Below, in pieces: positions 55,410 through 63,190 of a DNA stretch of 64,000 nt (its first letter is position 1; every line of letters begins with the position of its first letter). The notes beneath the pieces are model-generated. The model did no database searches and was not told the DNA's origin. It saw nothing but the letters and a program-made list of their open reading frames with translations. Location of the stretch: NCBI GenBank assembly GCA_024508675.1, contig JANINQ010000021.1, positions 868,001 to 932,000 on the forward strand, given 5' to 3'. The position numbers and the translations under genes are program-made. Source of the stretch: Afipia sp. GTDB taxonomy: Bacteria; Pseudomonadota; Alphaproteobacteria; Rhizobiales; Xanthobacteraceae.

Positions 55410-55661
55410 ATGGTCAAGGTCGTTTACGAAGTGGTCGAACACGATGGCGGTTGGGCCTACAAGTTCAACAACGTGTTTTCGGAGACCTTCCCCACCCGAG
55501 ATGCGGCGCATGCCGCTGCCACCCGCGCCGCTGCGGAACAGCGGGTGCCCGGCAGGACCGAAGTGATCCAGTTCGAGGACGGCCAGGGCAACTGGCGCGA
55601 GGAAACCGTCCGGGGCACCGACCGCCCGTCCACCGAGGTGGTGGACAAGAAAACCCGGTAA
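55410..55661 (+). CDS. DUF2188 family protein
   Basis: An 83-residue protein: VYEVVEHDGGWAYKFNNVFSETFPTRDAAHAAATRAAAEQRVPGRTEVIQFEDGQGNWREE. This is a full DUF2188 domain, a small two-layer fold found in many bacteria. Function unknown. An EcfG-like promoter lies upstream, which fits stress proteins of this class. AGGTGGA precedes the ATG. Confidence 0.85.
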   Translation: MVKVVYEVVEHDGGWAYKFNNVFSETFPTRDAAHAAATRAAAEQRVPGRTEVIQFEDGQGNWREETVRGTDRPSTEVVDKKTR

Positions 55662-55726
55662 CCCTGCGGTCGCTTTTTGCCGCCTGCCTGTTTCCCTCAC
55701 GGCGAAAACTGTTTTAGAAGACCGCC

Positions 55727-55861
55727 ATGAACCTCGGCAGGGCACTTCAGAACTGGCTGGACTCGCATGGCCTCGGCGCGATCGTCGCTGCCGTCATCGG
55801 CGTCATTGTCACGCTCGCGGTGATCCTCGTTGTCGGCGGATATTATATCGTCACCCCGTAA
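55727..55861 (+). CDS. 44-residue single-span membrane peptide
   Basis: MNLGRALQNWLDSHGLGAIV then a long hydrophobic helix (AAVIGVIVTLAVILVVGGYY). One transmembrane segment after an amphipathic N-terminus. AGAAG stands upstream of ATG 55727. It is 65 bases after the DUF2188 stop and 32 before the TPR-OGT gene. Not yet characterised to my knowledge. Confidence 0.65.
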   Translation: MNLGRALQNWLDSHGLGAIVAAVIGVIVTLAVILVVGGYYIVTP

Positions 55862-55893
55862 GCATTATCCCGCTCCGTTCGGCGAGATCGACA

Positions 55894-57882
55894 GTGGCCA
55901 CCACCGACGTCATCTTCAATGAAGCGATCGCGTTTCTGCGGTCCGGGCGGACGCTCGAAGCCGAGAAGGCCCTACGCAAACTACTGCGCAGGACATCGGA
56001 TCATCCGCTGGCGCTGAGCATCCTCGGCGCCCTTCTGGTCGGCGCCGGAAAGCATGAGGAAGCCGAGCGGTTTCTGCGCTCCGCATTGAAATTCAATCCG
56101 AACGCCCATGCCGCGCTCTACAATCACGGCCTTGCGCTCAAGGCGCTGGGGCGTGCGGACGAAGCCCTTGCACGGTTCACGCAAGCGCTCGCGGTTAGTC
56201 CGGACGATGCCGAAACACTCAACAACCGCGGTACGGTCTTCAACGATCTCAAGAACCATGAGGCCGCCCTCGCCGATTTCAACAAGGCGATCGCGCTGCA
56301 GCCGAACTATGCGCTGGCGCATCACAACCGGGGCAACGCACTGTCCGGCCTCGGCCGTTATGACGACGCGCTGGCTGCCTATCAGCGCACGGTGGCCCTG
56401 ATGCCGAACTTCGTGGAAAGCTGGACCGGGGCCGGTCTCTGCCTGCACAAGCTCAAGCGGCATGATGAGTCCGCGGCAGCCTATGAAGCCGCGCTGCGGA
56501 TCAATCCGGCATTTCCCTTCCTGAAGGGCATTTTGCTGCATCAGAAGATGCTGGCCTGCGACTGGTCCGGCACCACGGACCTGATCGCCGAAATCGAGAG
56601 CGATCTCGCCGCGGGCAAGCCATCCGCCGAGCCGTTCGGCTGGCAGGGCGTCGCCACATCGGATCGCAGCCTGCAGCGATGCGCCGAAATCTACTGCGCC
56701 GCGACGTTCCCGCCGAACCATCGCGGCTTGCCGCCGGCGCGGCCGGACAACGGCGAGATCATTCGCATCGGCTATGTCTCCGGCGATTTCCGCGCGCAGG
56801 CAACAGCATTTCTTCTGGTCGGCGTGCTGGAGCAGCATGACGCGCGCCGGTTCGAGATTCATGCCTTCGACAACGGCTGGGACGACGGCAGCGACACCCG
56901 CAAGCGGATCGAGGCCGCGGTTTACCGCATCGTCAACATCCGCGGCCTGAACGATGCGCAGGCCGCGCAAGTCATCCGCGACAGCGGCATCGACATCCTG
57001 GTCAATCTCAACGGCTATTTCGGCGACGACCGCAACCGCGTGTTCGCGCAGCGCCCGGCTCCGGTCCAGGTCAACTATCTCGGATTTCCGGGAACGCTCG
57101 GCGCGCCCTACATGGATTACATCGTCGCCGATCCGATCGTGATCCCGGATGCGCAGCGGCCGTTCTTCACCGAGAAGGTGGTGCATCTGCCGCACAGCTA
57201 TCAGGCTAACGACAGCAGGCGCACGATTTCGGACCGCGTCTTCACACGCACTGAGCTTGACCTGCCGCAGGACGGATTCGTGTTCTGCTGCTTCAACAAC
57301 AACTACAAGATCACACCGCAGACCTTCGCGGGCTGGATGTGGATTCTGCAGCGTGTCCCCGGCAGCGTGCTGTGGCTGATCGAGGACAATCCCCTACCCG
57401 CCGCCAACCTGAAACAGCAGGCCAGCGCGCTTGGCGTCGATCCGTCGCGGCTGGTGTTCGCAGCGCGCATCGAGCCGGATCAGCATCTGGCACGCCATCG
57501 CTGCGCCGACCTGTTTCTCGACACCCTGCCCTACAATGCGCACACCACCGCGAGCGACGCGCTGTGGGCCGGGCTGCCGGTGCTGACATGCACGGGCGGC
57601 ACGTTCGCGGGCCGCGTCGCCGCAAGCCTGCTCCGGAATGTTGGACTGCCCGAGCTCGTCACATCGTCACCGGACGATTATGAGCGGCTTGCGGTCGAAC
57701 TCGCCACGGAGCCGAACCGGCTGAACGCTCTGCGGCAACAGCTTGCCGCCAATCGTCTGACCACGCCGCTTTACGACACCGCGCGGTTCACCCGGCATCT
57801 GGAGCAGGCCTATGCGGCCATGCACGCACGGCGCAAGGCCGGACAGCAGCCGGAGCATCTTGTGGTGAGCGAAACAGAGTGA
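55894..57882 (+). CDS. TPR protein with O-GlcNAc transferase-like (GT41) domain
   Basis: A 662-residue protein. The N-terminal 210 residues are about six TPR units (ALSILGALLVGAGKHEEAERF, AALYNHGLALKALGRADEALARF and so on). The catalytic part (about 285-640) has RIGYVSGDFRAQATAF, DILVNLNGYFGDDRNRVFAQRPAPVQVNYLGFPGTLGAPYMDYIVAD, FCCFNNNYKITPQTF and YNAHTTASDALWAGLPVLTCTGGTFAGRVAASLL. These are GT41 (SPINDLY/OGT-like) motifs; members transfer GlcNAc or related sugars to proteins. GTG 55894 start. The usual His in DFxxH is Gln here. Confidence 0.85.
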   Translation: MATTDVIFNEAIAFLRSGRTLEAEKALRKLLRRTSDHPLALSILGALLVGAGKHEEAERFLRSALKFNPNAHAALYNHGLALKALGRADEALARFTQALAVSPDDAETLNNRGTVFNDLKNHEAALADFNKAIALQPNYALAHHNRGNALSGLGRYDDALAAYQRTVALMPNFVESWTGAGLCLHKLKRHDESAAAYEAALRINPAFPFLKGILLHQKMLACDWSGTTDLIAEIESDLAAGKPSAEPFGWQGVATSDRSLQRCAEIYCAATFPPNHRGLPPARPDNGEIIRIGYVSGDFRAQATAFLLVGVLEQHDARRFEIHAFDNGWDDGSDTRKRIEAAVYRIVNIRGLNDAQAAQVIRDSGIDILVNLNGYFGDDRNRVFAQRPAPVQVNYLGFPGTLGAPYMDYIVADPIVIPDAQRPFFTEKVVHLPHSYQANDSRRTISDRVFTRTELDLPQDGFVFCCFNNNYKITPQTFAGWMWILQRVPGSVLWLIEDNPLPAANLKQQASALGVDPSRLVFAARIEPDQHLARHRCADLFLDTLPYNAHTTASDALWAGLPVLTCTGGTFAGRVAASLLRNVGLPELVTSSPDDYERLAVELATEPNRLNALRQQLAANRLTTPLYDTARFTRHLEQAYAAMHARRKAGQQPEHLVVSETE

Positions 57883-57895
57883 AGGCATTCACACC

Positions 57896-57966
57896 GTCAT
57901 TGTGAGCGAAGCAATCCATCTTGAAACAGGTGGATTGCTTCGTCGCTTCGCTCCTCGCAATGACGG
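57896..57966. repeat. Family B inverted repeat
   Basis: GTCATTGTGAGCGAAGCAATCCAT ... TGGATTGCTTCGTCGCTTCGCTCCTCGCAATGACGG. Short spacer. Confidence 0.85.
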
Positions 57967-57973
57967 ACGCGGC

Positions 57974-58213
57974 TTACGTCTCGTCCCGGAAATACGGCTC
58001 GACCGGACCCGAGAGCTTCATGGTCACGGGATTGCCGAAACGGTCCTTCGACGAGCCGACGGCGACGCGAATCCAGCCCTCGCTGACGCAATACTCCTCG
58101 ACATTGGTTTTCTCGGCGCCCTTGAAGCGGATGCCGACATCGCGCGACAGCACCTCCGCGTTGTAGTACGGGCTGCGCGGGTCAATGGAGAGGCGGTCGG
58201 GCAGTTCGCTCAT
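57974..58213 (-). CDS. DUF3297 family protein
   Basis: A 79-residue protein beginning MSELPDRLSIDPRSPYYNAE and including RDVGIRFKGAEKTNVEEYCVSEGWIRVAVGSSKDRFGNP. A complete DUF3297 protein; small, soluble, function unknown. 42 bases before the glutathione peroxidase stop, same strand. Confidence 0.9.
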   Translation of the reverse strand: MSELPDRLSIDPRSPYYNAEVLSRDVGIRFKGAEKTNVEEYCVSEGWIRVAVGSSKDRFGNPVTMKLSGPVEPYFRDET

Positions 58214-58255
58214 GTCGGTATCCTGATTCTTGTCGGTCGGAAATACGTGCCCCGA

Positions 58256-58732
58256 TTACAGGAGCTTTTCAATATCGCGGGTCAGTGCATTCGGCGATGT
58301 GGTCGAGCCGTAACGCGCGACGACCTTGCCGGCGCGATCGACCAGAAACTTGGTGAAATTCCATTTGATCGACGCACCGAGCAATCCCGGCTTTTCCGCC
58401 TTGAGGTGATCGAACAGTGGCAATGCGTTGGGTCCGTTGACATCGATCTTGGCGAACATCGGAAAGGTCACGTCGTACTTGCTCGAACAGAACGCCGCGA
58501 TCTCCTGCGCATTGCCCGGCTCCTGCCCGCCGAACTGGTTGCAGGGGAAACCGAGCACGGAAAAGCCGCGCTCCCCGAACTTGCGCTGCAACTCCTCGAG
58601 CTGCGCATATTGAGGTGTGAAGCCGCAGGCGCTGGCGGTGTTGACGATCAGCAGCACCTGCCCCTCGTAAGCCTTGAGCGGCTGCTCTGTGCCGCCCAGC
58701 GTTGCCGCCGCGAAATCGTAAACCGTGGTCAA
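58256..58732 (-). CDS. Glutathione peroxidase (Cys type)
   Basis: A 158-residue thiol peroxidase. Active-site motifs are NTASACGFTPQ (peroxidatic Cys), GFPCNQFGGQEPG (Gln) and IKWNFTKFLVDRAGK (Trp). Such proteins reduce peroxides using thioredoxin or glutathione. A TTG at 58732 with GAGGG seven bases upstream is the best start; the family begins with the following TTVYDFAA. An upstream ATG in this frame would fuse a gene in another frame. Confidence 0.92.
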   Translation of the reverse strand: MTTVYDFAAATLGGTEQPLKAYEGQVLLIVNTASACGFTPQYAQLEELQRKFGERGFSVLGFPCNQFGGQEPGNAQEIAAFCSSKYDVTFPMFAKIDVNGPNALPLFDHLKAEKPGLLGASIKWNFTKFLVDRAGKVVARYGSTTSPNALTRDIEKLL

Positions 58733-58742
58733 TGCATCGCCC

Positions 58743-59015
58743 TCAGGTGCGGAAGCCGCCCTTGCGCTGATCGGCCAGCCAGTCGGAGAGCTTCGCCGGC
58801 GCGGCCTTTTCCTGTTTCGCCGCAGCGGTTCTCTTCCCGCCGGCCTTCTTTGCGGGCTTCGGCGGCGCTGAAGCAGCTTCCGCCGCTTCCCTGGCAAGAC
58901 GCAGGGCGCGCAGCTTTTCCATATTGGCGCGCACCGCGCGGCCCTCGATTTCATATTGTGGAACGGCCTTGCCGTCGCTCTTCTGGCCCTGTGGTTTTTC
59001 GGTTTTGTCGCTCAT
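58743..59015 (-). CDS. Small Lys/Ala-rich hypothetical protein
   Basis: A 90-residue product: VPQYEIEGRAVRANMEKLRALRLAREAAEAA, then a Lys/Ala/Pro-rich linker and LSDWLADQRKGGFRT at the C-terminus. A conserved-looking small protein of the group; no function. Ten bases before the glutathione peroxidase start, so co-transcribed. Confidence 0.7.
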   Translation of the reverse strand: MSDKTEKPQGQKSDGKAVPQYEIEGRAVRANMEKLRALRLAREAAEAASAPPKPAKKAGGKRTAAAKQEKAAPAKLSDWLADQRKGGFRT

Positions 59016-59325
59016 TGGTGGTCTCCCGGCTGGGACATGATCGGACGCGTGCCCTCGGATTGCATCCGGCGGAACCTCAAGGCTCCAGCCCGGACATCAC
59101 CGTCCGCATCGCTGCAGCGGTCCCTTTAACCGATCCCCGCAGCGATGTCTTGCATCGTGTCTTGCGCTGCGAAAGCCGCTGATTTACCCGGTATTGGCAA
59201 CCTCGCGCCAAGGTTTGACTAAGCCTTGAGCGCTGCGGAGGCCTTGGAAAGCCACAATTGTTCAACATTTTGGGCCAAACTGGCCGCTTTCCCCAACGGT
59301 GCACACCCGCGGCAGAGTAAACTGA
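59016..59325. other. Divergent intergenic region, no gene supported
   Basis: This 310-base stretch separates the Lys/Ala-rich protein gene from the LTxxQ protein gene. The long leftward frame that crosses it overlaps real genes and has no conserved motif. No repeat is seen. It should hold two promoters. Confidence 0.6.
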
Positions 59326-59985
59326 TTGGCGATCCGGACCACATACATCGTTTTGCTGAGCGGCGCAGGCGTCCTCGCTGCCGCTGGCGGCTGGCTGATC
59401 GGCGACCAGATGTTCTTTCAGAGCGCATCCGCATCGCTGACCGGCGATGAGCCGACGCTGAATGCGCGCTATCCGATCTCCAACACAATGATGAAGCAGG
59501 ATCGCATTGTCGTGGCGCCCGCTCCCGCACAGCCCGAGGAGCCCGCCGTTCCCAACGATATGCTGGAGACCGCGCGCGCCTGGCTCAATGCGCCGGTGAC
59601 GCTGCCGCGCAGGCAGACCGCAAAATCCGAAAAGCCGTCGCGGCTGTTTCTCAACGAGAGCCAGCTCGCCGGCATCAAGAAGCGGCTGAACCTCACGCCG
59701 TCGCAGCAGAAATACTGGCAGCCGGTGGAAAACGCGATGCGCGAGGTCACACTGCAGATCGAGGATTACCAGAAGCGGCTGAAGAAGGACCGCGACGATT
59801 CGTTCGACACCGAGAGCGCCGCGATTGCGCGGCTGAAGACCGCGACCCGCGCGTTCTATTCGCAGCTCAACGGCACGCAGAAGAACGATCTCGCGCTGCT
59901 GGTGCGCATGGCGGGCCTCGGCCCTGCCTTCGCCGAATTGACTGGCACGAAGATGACCAGGAACGAGCCTGAGAATTCGCGGTAA
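59326..59985 (+). CDS. Membrane-anchored LTxxQ-motif protein
   Basis: A 219-residue protein with an uncleaved-looking N-terminal helix (residues 5-25), a Pro-rich linker (VVAPAPAQPEEPAVP), and a helical domain with LAGIKKRLNLTPSQQKYWQPVENAMREV, a clear LTxxQ (LTPSQQ) motif of Spy/CpxP-type proteins. Start is TTG 59326. The KYW-P-V part also appears in the protein at 27089, which is much shorter. Probably periplasmic. Confidence 0.7.
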   Translation: MAIRTTYIVLLSGAGVLAAAGGWLIGDQMFFQSASASLTGDEPTLNARYPISNTMMKQDRIVVAPAPAQPEEPAVPNDMLETARAWLNAPVTLPRRQTAKSEKPSRLFLNESQLAGIKKRLNLTPSQQKYWQPVENAMREVTLQIEDYQKRLKKDRDDSFDTESAAIARLKTATRAFYSQLNGTQKNDLALLVRMAGLGPAFAELTGTKMTRNEPENSR

Positions 59986-60004
59986 GGCGAACACCTCTCC
60001 GCGC

Positions 60005-60110
60005 GTCGTCCCCGCGAAAGCGGAGACCCATCACCACAAAATTCAAAAAACGCGTGGCATCGGGCCGCAAGCACGGTTCACCCCATCTCCTCGCCTGCGG
60101 GGAGAGATGA
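60005..60110. repeat. Decayed remnants of families A and C
   Basis: At 60005-60037 a left half of family A in the CCCCGC subtype (with a mismatched stem, GCGGAGAC) has no right partner. Near 60069-60108 a single arm of family C is present. These look like decayed repeats. Confidence 0.6.
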
Positions 60111-60122
60111 AGCGGTAGCTGT

Positions 60123-60896
60123 CTAATTCCGAAACTCGTTCGTCAGTTCGCCGATGCCATCGATTGCAACGATGATCTGGTTGACCGGCTCCTTCATCAC
60201 GCCGACGCCGAGCGACGTGCCGCAGGCGATGATGTCGCCCGGCAGCAGGGTCATGTCATGCGAGATCTTGCTGACCAGCTCTTGTGCCGAGAAGATCATG
60301 TCGGAAATCCTGTAGTGCTGCCGCTCCGCGCCGTTGAGGATGGTGCGCACCGTCAGGCTCAAAGGATCGACATCGGTGACGATGACCGGGCCGAACGGAC
60401 AGAAATCGTCAAAGCCCTTGGCGCGCGCCCATTGCTGGAACGTCGGGTCATTGTTGAGAATGTCGGCGGCGGTGATGTCGTTGACGCAGGTATAGCCGAG
60501 GATGAAGTCATCGGCTTCATTAACAGACACCGCGCGACAGGTCTTGCCGATCACGATGGCCAGCTCGCCCTCATAAACCACCTTGCCATCATACCAGGCG
60601 GGCTTCCGCACCACCGCATTCGGCGACGCCGCCGTGGTCGGCGCTTTCAGCAGATAAAGTGGCTCCGGCGGCTCGGGCTTTTCGAGCTTCGCCGCCAGCG
60701 CATGAAAATTATTCCACAGCGCGACGATCTTGCTCGGCACGCACGGCGCGAGCAGTTCGACGTCGGACAGGGACAGCCTCGCTCCGTTCGCCTTCGGCGA
60801 ATCGAACATGTCGCCGTGATGGACGACAATCTCCTGCCCCGAGAGTGTGCCGAAGCCGGTCTGACCCTGATGGCGAAAGCGAATCCAGTTGGTCAC
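60123..60896 (-). CDS. Fumarylacetoacetate hydrolase-family protein
   Basis: A 257-residue FAH-fold enzyme. Features: KIVALWNNFHALAAKL, WYDGKVVYEGELAIVIGKTCRAVS (metal Glu pair), LGYTCVNDITAADI (Asp), FDDFCPFGPVIV and LLPGDIIACGTSLGVG. Probably a 2-hydroxyhepta-2,4-diene-dioate hydratase/isomerase-type or acylpyruvase. The substrate is not known; it is followed by a repeat and is not in a catabolic operon. Confidence 0.88.
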   Translation of the reverse strand: MTNWIRFRHQGQTGFGTLSGQEIVVHHGDMFDSPKANGARLSLSDVELLAPCVPSKIVALWNNFHALAAKLEKPEPPEPLYLLKAPTTAASPNAVVRKPAWYDGKVVYEGELAIVIGKTCRAVSVNEADDFILGYTCVNDITAADILNNDPTFQQWARAKGFDDFCPFGPVIVTDVDPLSLTVRTILNGAERQHYRISDMIFSAQELVSKISHDMTLLPGDIIACGTSLGVGVMKEPVNQIIVAIDGIGELTNEFRN

Positions 60897-60948
60897 GATA
60901 ATCGTTCCCTTAGATGTAGTTGAAGCAGCGAGGCCAATTCATCCGCTG

Positions 60949-61059
60949 GTCGTCCCGGCGAAAGCCGGGACCCATAACCACTGACTGATCGACGGAAAAC
61001 AGATTGCGCAAAATCCCCCAAACTCAGGGAGTATGGGTCCCGGCTTTCGCCGGGACGAC
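60949..61059. repeat. Family A paired palindromic repeat
   Basis: GTCGTCCCGGCGAAAGCCGG ... GTCCCGGCTTTCGCCGGGAC, with the usual CCATAACCAC and ATGGGT flanks. Located between the FAH-type and PanE-like genes. Confidence 0.88.
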
Positions 61060-61070
61060 TAGAAAACCAC

Positions 61071-62045
61071 TCAATAAAGCCCCGCGACATTCGCGCGCTG
61101 CACGACCAGCGCCAGCACGGTATCGATGCTCGGGGTCGGCATCTTCGTCAGCTTGCCCATTTCCTGAACCACGGTAACCAGCGGATCGATTTCCATCGGC
61201 CGGCCGCGCTCGAGATCCTGCAGCATCGAGGTCTTGTGCGCGCCGACCTTTCGCCCGCCCTCAATGCGGCGATCCACATCGACCCGGAATTTGACGCCGA
61301 AGGTTTCGGCGATCTGCTGCGCTTCCACCATCATCGAGCGCGTCACCGCGCGGGTGCCGGGATCGCTGCACAAGACATCGAGGGTCGCATGGGTCAGCGC
61401 GCTGATCGGATTGAACGAGACGTTGCCCCACAACTTGAGCCAGATCTCGTCGCGAATATTCTCCAGCACCGGCGCCTTGAGACCTGCTTTTTCAAACAAC
61501 GCCGACAGCGCAGTCACATCTTCGGTAATTTCGCCGGACGGCTCGCCTAGCGGAAAGCGGTCGCCGTAGATATGGCGGATCACACCCGGCGCCTCGATTT
61601 CAGTGGCGGGATAAACCACACAGCCGATGGCGCGCTCCGGCCCGAGTTCGCTCCATTGCCGCCCGCCCGGATCGATGCTCTCCAGCGTCGAACCTTCACA
61701 GGCGTTGCCATGCTTGTAGAAATACCAATAGGGAATGCCGTTGACGGCGGTGACAATGCGCGTCTTCGGCCCGAGCAGCGGCTGCATCGCGCCGATCACG
61801 CCGGTGATCGAATGCGCCTTGAGACAGATGATGACCACATCCTGCACGCCGAGTTCGGCGGGATTATCCGTGCAGCGCGGGTGAGCCACGCGCTCCTCGC
61901 CATCGATCAGCAGCTTCAAGCCGTTGGCCTTCATCGCCGCCAGATGCGCGCCCCGCGCCACCAGGCTGACATCTGCGCCCGCCAGCGCAAGCTGCACGCC
62001 GAGATAGCCGCCGATCGCGCCCGCACCGTAGATGCAGATCTTCAT
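61071..62045 (-). CDS. Ketopantoate reductase PanE/ApbA family protein
   Basis: A 324-residue NADPH-dependent reductase. The N-terminal motif is ICIYGAGAIGGYLGVQLALAGADVSLVARG. The C-terminal part has NIRDEIWLKLWGNVSFNPISALTHATL (catalytic Lys) and MLQDLERGRPMEIDPL. It would reduce 2-dehydropantoate to pantoate, or a related 2-ketoacid. In many species more than one such protein exists, so I do not give a panE symbol. ATG 62045; the upstream frame is not conserved. Confidence 0.88.
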   Translation of the reverse strand: MKICIYGAGAIGGYLGVQLALAGADVSLVARGAHLAAMKANGLKLLIDGEERVAHPRCTDNPAELGVQDVVIICLKAHSITGVIGAMQPLLGPKTRIVTAVNGIPYWYFYKHGNACEGSTLESIDPGGRQWSELGPERAIGCVVYPATEIEAPGVIRHIYGDRFPLGEPSGEITEDVTALSALFEKAGLKAPVLENIRDEIWLKLWGNVSFNPISALTHATLDVLCSDPGTRAVTRSMMVEAQQIAETFGVKFRVDVDRRIEGGRKVGAHKTSMLQDLERGRPMEIDPLVTVVQEMGKLTKMPTPSIDTVLALVVQRANVAGLY

Positions 62046-62136
62046 CGCTTCCCCCAAAGACTGAACTGGATAAAAAAAGCAGGGCGCTTTCACACGACTG
62101 GGGAGTGCATGCGATCGCGCCCTGCAGGGAGAACCG

Positions 62137-62583
62137 TCAAACGAACGCGAATTCGGTAGGACGTGCCGCGGGCTGCACACCGAGGCCGAAATTCGCCGAG
62201 GCGTTGATGTCCCGCATGCTGATCACACCGACGAGTGTGTGGTCGTCGATCACCGGCAGATGCCGGATGTGATGATCGTTCATCAGCTCCCGCACATAAT
62301 CGAGCAAATCCGTGGAATGGCATGACACCAGCTTCTGCACGGAGATCAGCGCCGAAACCTTCATGGTGAGTCCGGCCGCGCCATGCTCGGCGACGGCACG
62401 CACCACATCGCGCTCGGTGAACATGCCCACCGCGACATTGCCTTCGGTGCGGCACACATCCTTCACCACAAGCGCGCTGATGTTCCCATCGCGGAGCAGC
62501 CCCGCGGCGGTCCCGACCGTTTCATTCATGCGGACGGTGGCGATACGGGTGTTCTTCCTGTTCAGGATGTCTCCGACTCTCAT
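62137..62583 (-). CDS. CBS-domain protein
   Basis: A 148-residue protein of two CBS motifs: RVGDILNRKNTRIATVRMNETVGTAAGLLRDGNISALVVKD...VGMFTERDVVRAV, and VQKLVSCHSTDLLDYVRELMNDHHIRHLPVIDDHTLVGVISMRDI. Such pairs bind adenine nucleotides and sense energy state. ATG 62583 has GGGAGG upstream. A promoter with an internal palindrome precedes it. Confidence 0.9.
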   Translation of the reverse strand: MRVGDILNRKNTRIATVRMNETVGTAAGLLRDGNISALVVKDVCRTEGNVAVGMFTERDVVRAVAEHGAAGLTMKVSALISVQKLVSCHSTDLLDYVRELMNDHHIRHLPVIDDHTLVGVISMRDINASANFGLGVQPAARPTEFAFV

Positions 62584-62664
62584 CACAACCTCCCTGGTCC
62601 GTGGCGGGGATGAGCTTCCCCGAGGAGCTGATGTCCGAGGATGGATGTCCTCGTTGACGTGCCG

Positions 62665-62693
62665 ATATTGGTATACATTATGCCAAGAGTCAA
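62665..62693 (-). promoter_or_regulatory. Sigma-70-like promoter of the CBS gene with embedded palindrome
   Basis: Read leftward: TTGACT (62693-62688), 17 bases, CAATAT (62670-62665). The interval contains the 19-base near-palindrome TTGGTATACATTATGCCAA (62668-62686), whose half-site TTGGTATAC looks like a GntR-family operator. Start site predicted about 75 bases before the CBS ATG. Inferred. Confidence 0.45.
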
Positions 62694-62924
62694 TTGGATC
62701 ATATTCCTATTTTGGTGGGATGCCAGCGTGTCTCCCTCGCCGACTCCCTTTCCCTCCGCCGGGTTTTTCCGTCGCGATCACCGCCCCGATGCCGTCACCA
62801 CTTCGCCTTTTGCGGAAAAGTTCGCCGCCATTTCGCCTTATGCAGCGGGCACGGCACATGAACCCGTGGCAAGGCTTTGAGACGGCGCAGGATTCTCGTG
62901 GATTGACCTGCCGTCAGTTCGAAT

Positions 62925-63074
62925 GTCGTCCCGGCGCAGGCCGGGACCCATAACCACTGCACCTCACCGAAAAACAAACGCCTCATCTCACACAAGGTCA
63001 CGCATCGGAGTATGGGTCCCGGCCGGAGCCTGTCATCGGACGGCGCTTTGCGCCGATCCGTTGGCCGGGACGAC
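62925..63074. repeat. Family A repeat with a second repeat nested in its right half
   Basis: The left half is GTCGTCCCGGCGCAGGCCGG. The right half is split: GGTCCCGGCC is followed by about 39 bases (63025-63063: gagcctgtcatcgg, acggcgctttgcgccgatccg, ttgg) and then CCGGGACGAC. The inserted part has its own dyad CGGCGC-TTT-GCGCCG. The rest of 62584-63190 holds only the CBS promoter and a terminator. Confidence 0.8.
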
Positions 63075-63103
63075 GCTTTGCAAACATCACTGGTGAAACG
63101 AAG

Positions 63104-63126
63104 ATGCCCGGGACTAGCCCGGGCAT
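63104..63126. terminator. Possible terminator after sucD
   Basis: ATGCCCGGG-actag-CCCGGGCAT, 65 bases beyond the sucD stop. T-run on the plus strand is short (TTTT), and leftward only CTTCGTTTC follows, so it is weak. Confidence 0.55.
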
Positions 63127-63190
63127 TTTGAGTCGCAACTGGTGAAACAAATTGGCGTTGATCATCGCGCGCACGCTTGCGCGGGAGAAC

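Noticed and set aside
54338-55417. 359-codon leftward frame opposite the DapA-like gene
   Set aside because: The plus-strand aldolase is clearly real; the antisense has only His/Arg/Ala-rich sequence.
59077-59994. 305-codon leftward frame
   Set aside because: Covers the antisense of the LTxxQ gene and the intergenic gap; no conserved feature.
62641-62880. 79-codon plus-strand ORF
   Set aside because: It starts inside the CBS promoter region and ends before a repeat; no conserved pattern.
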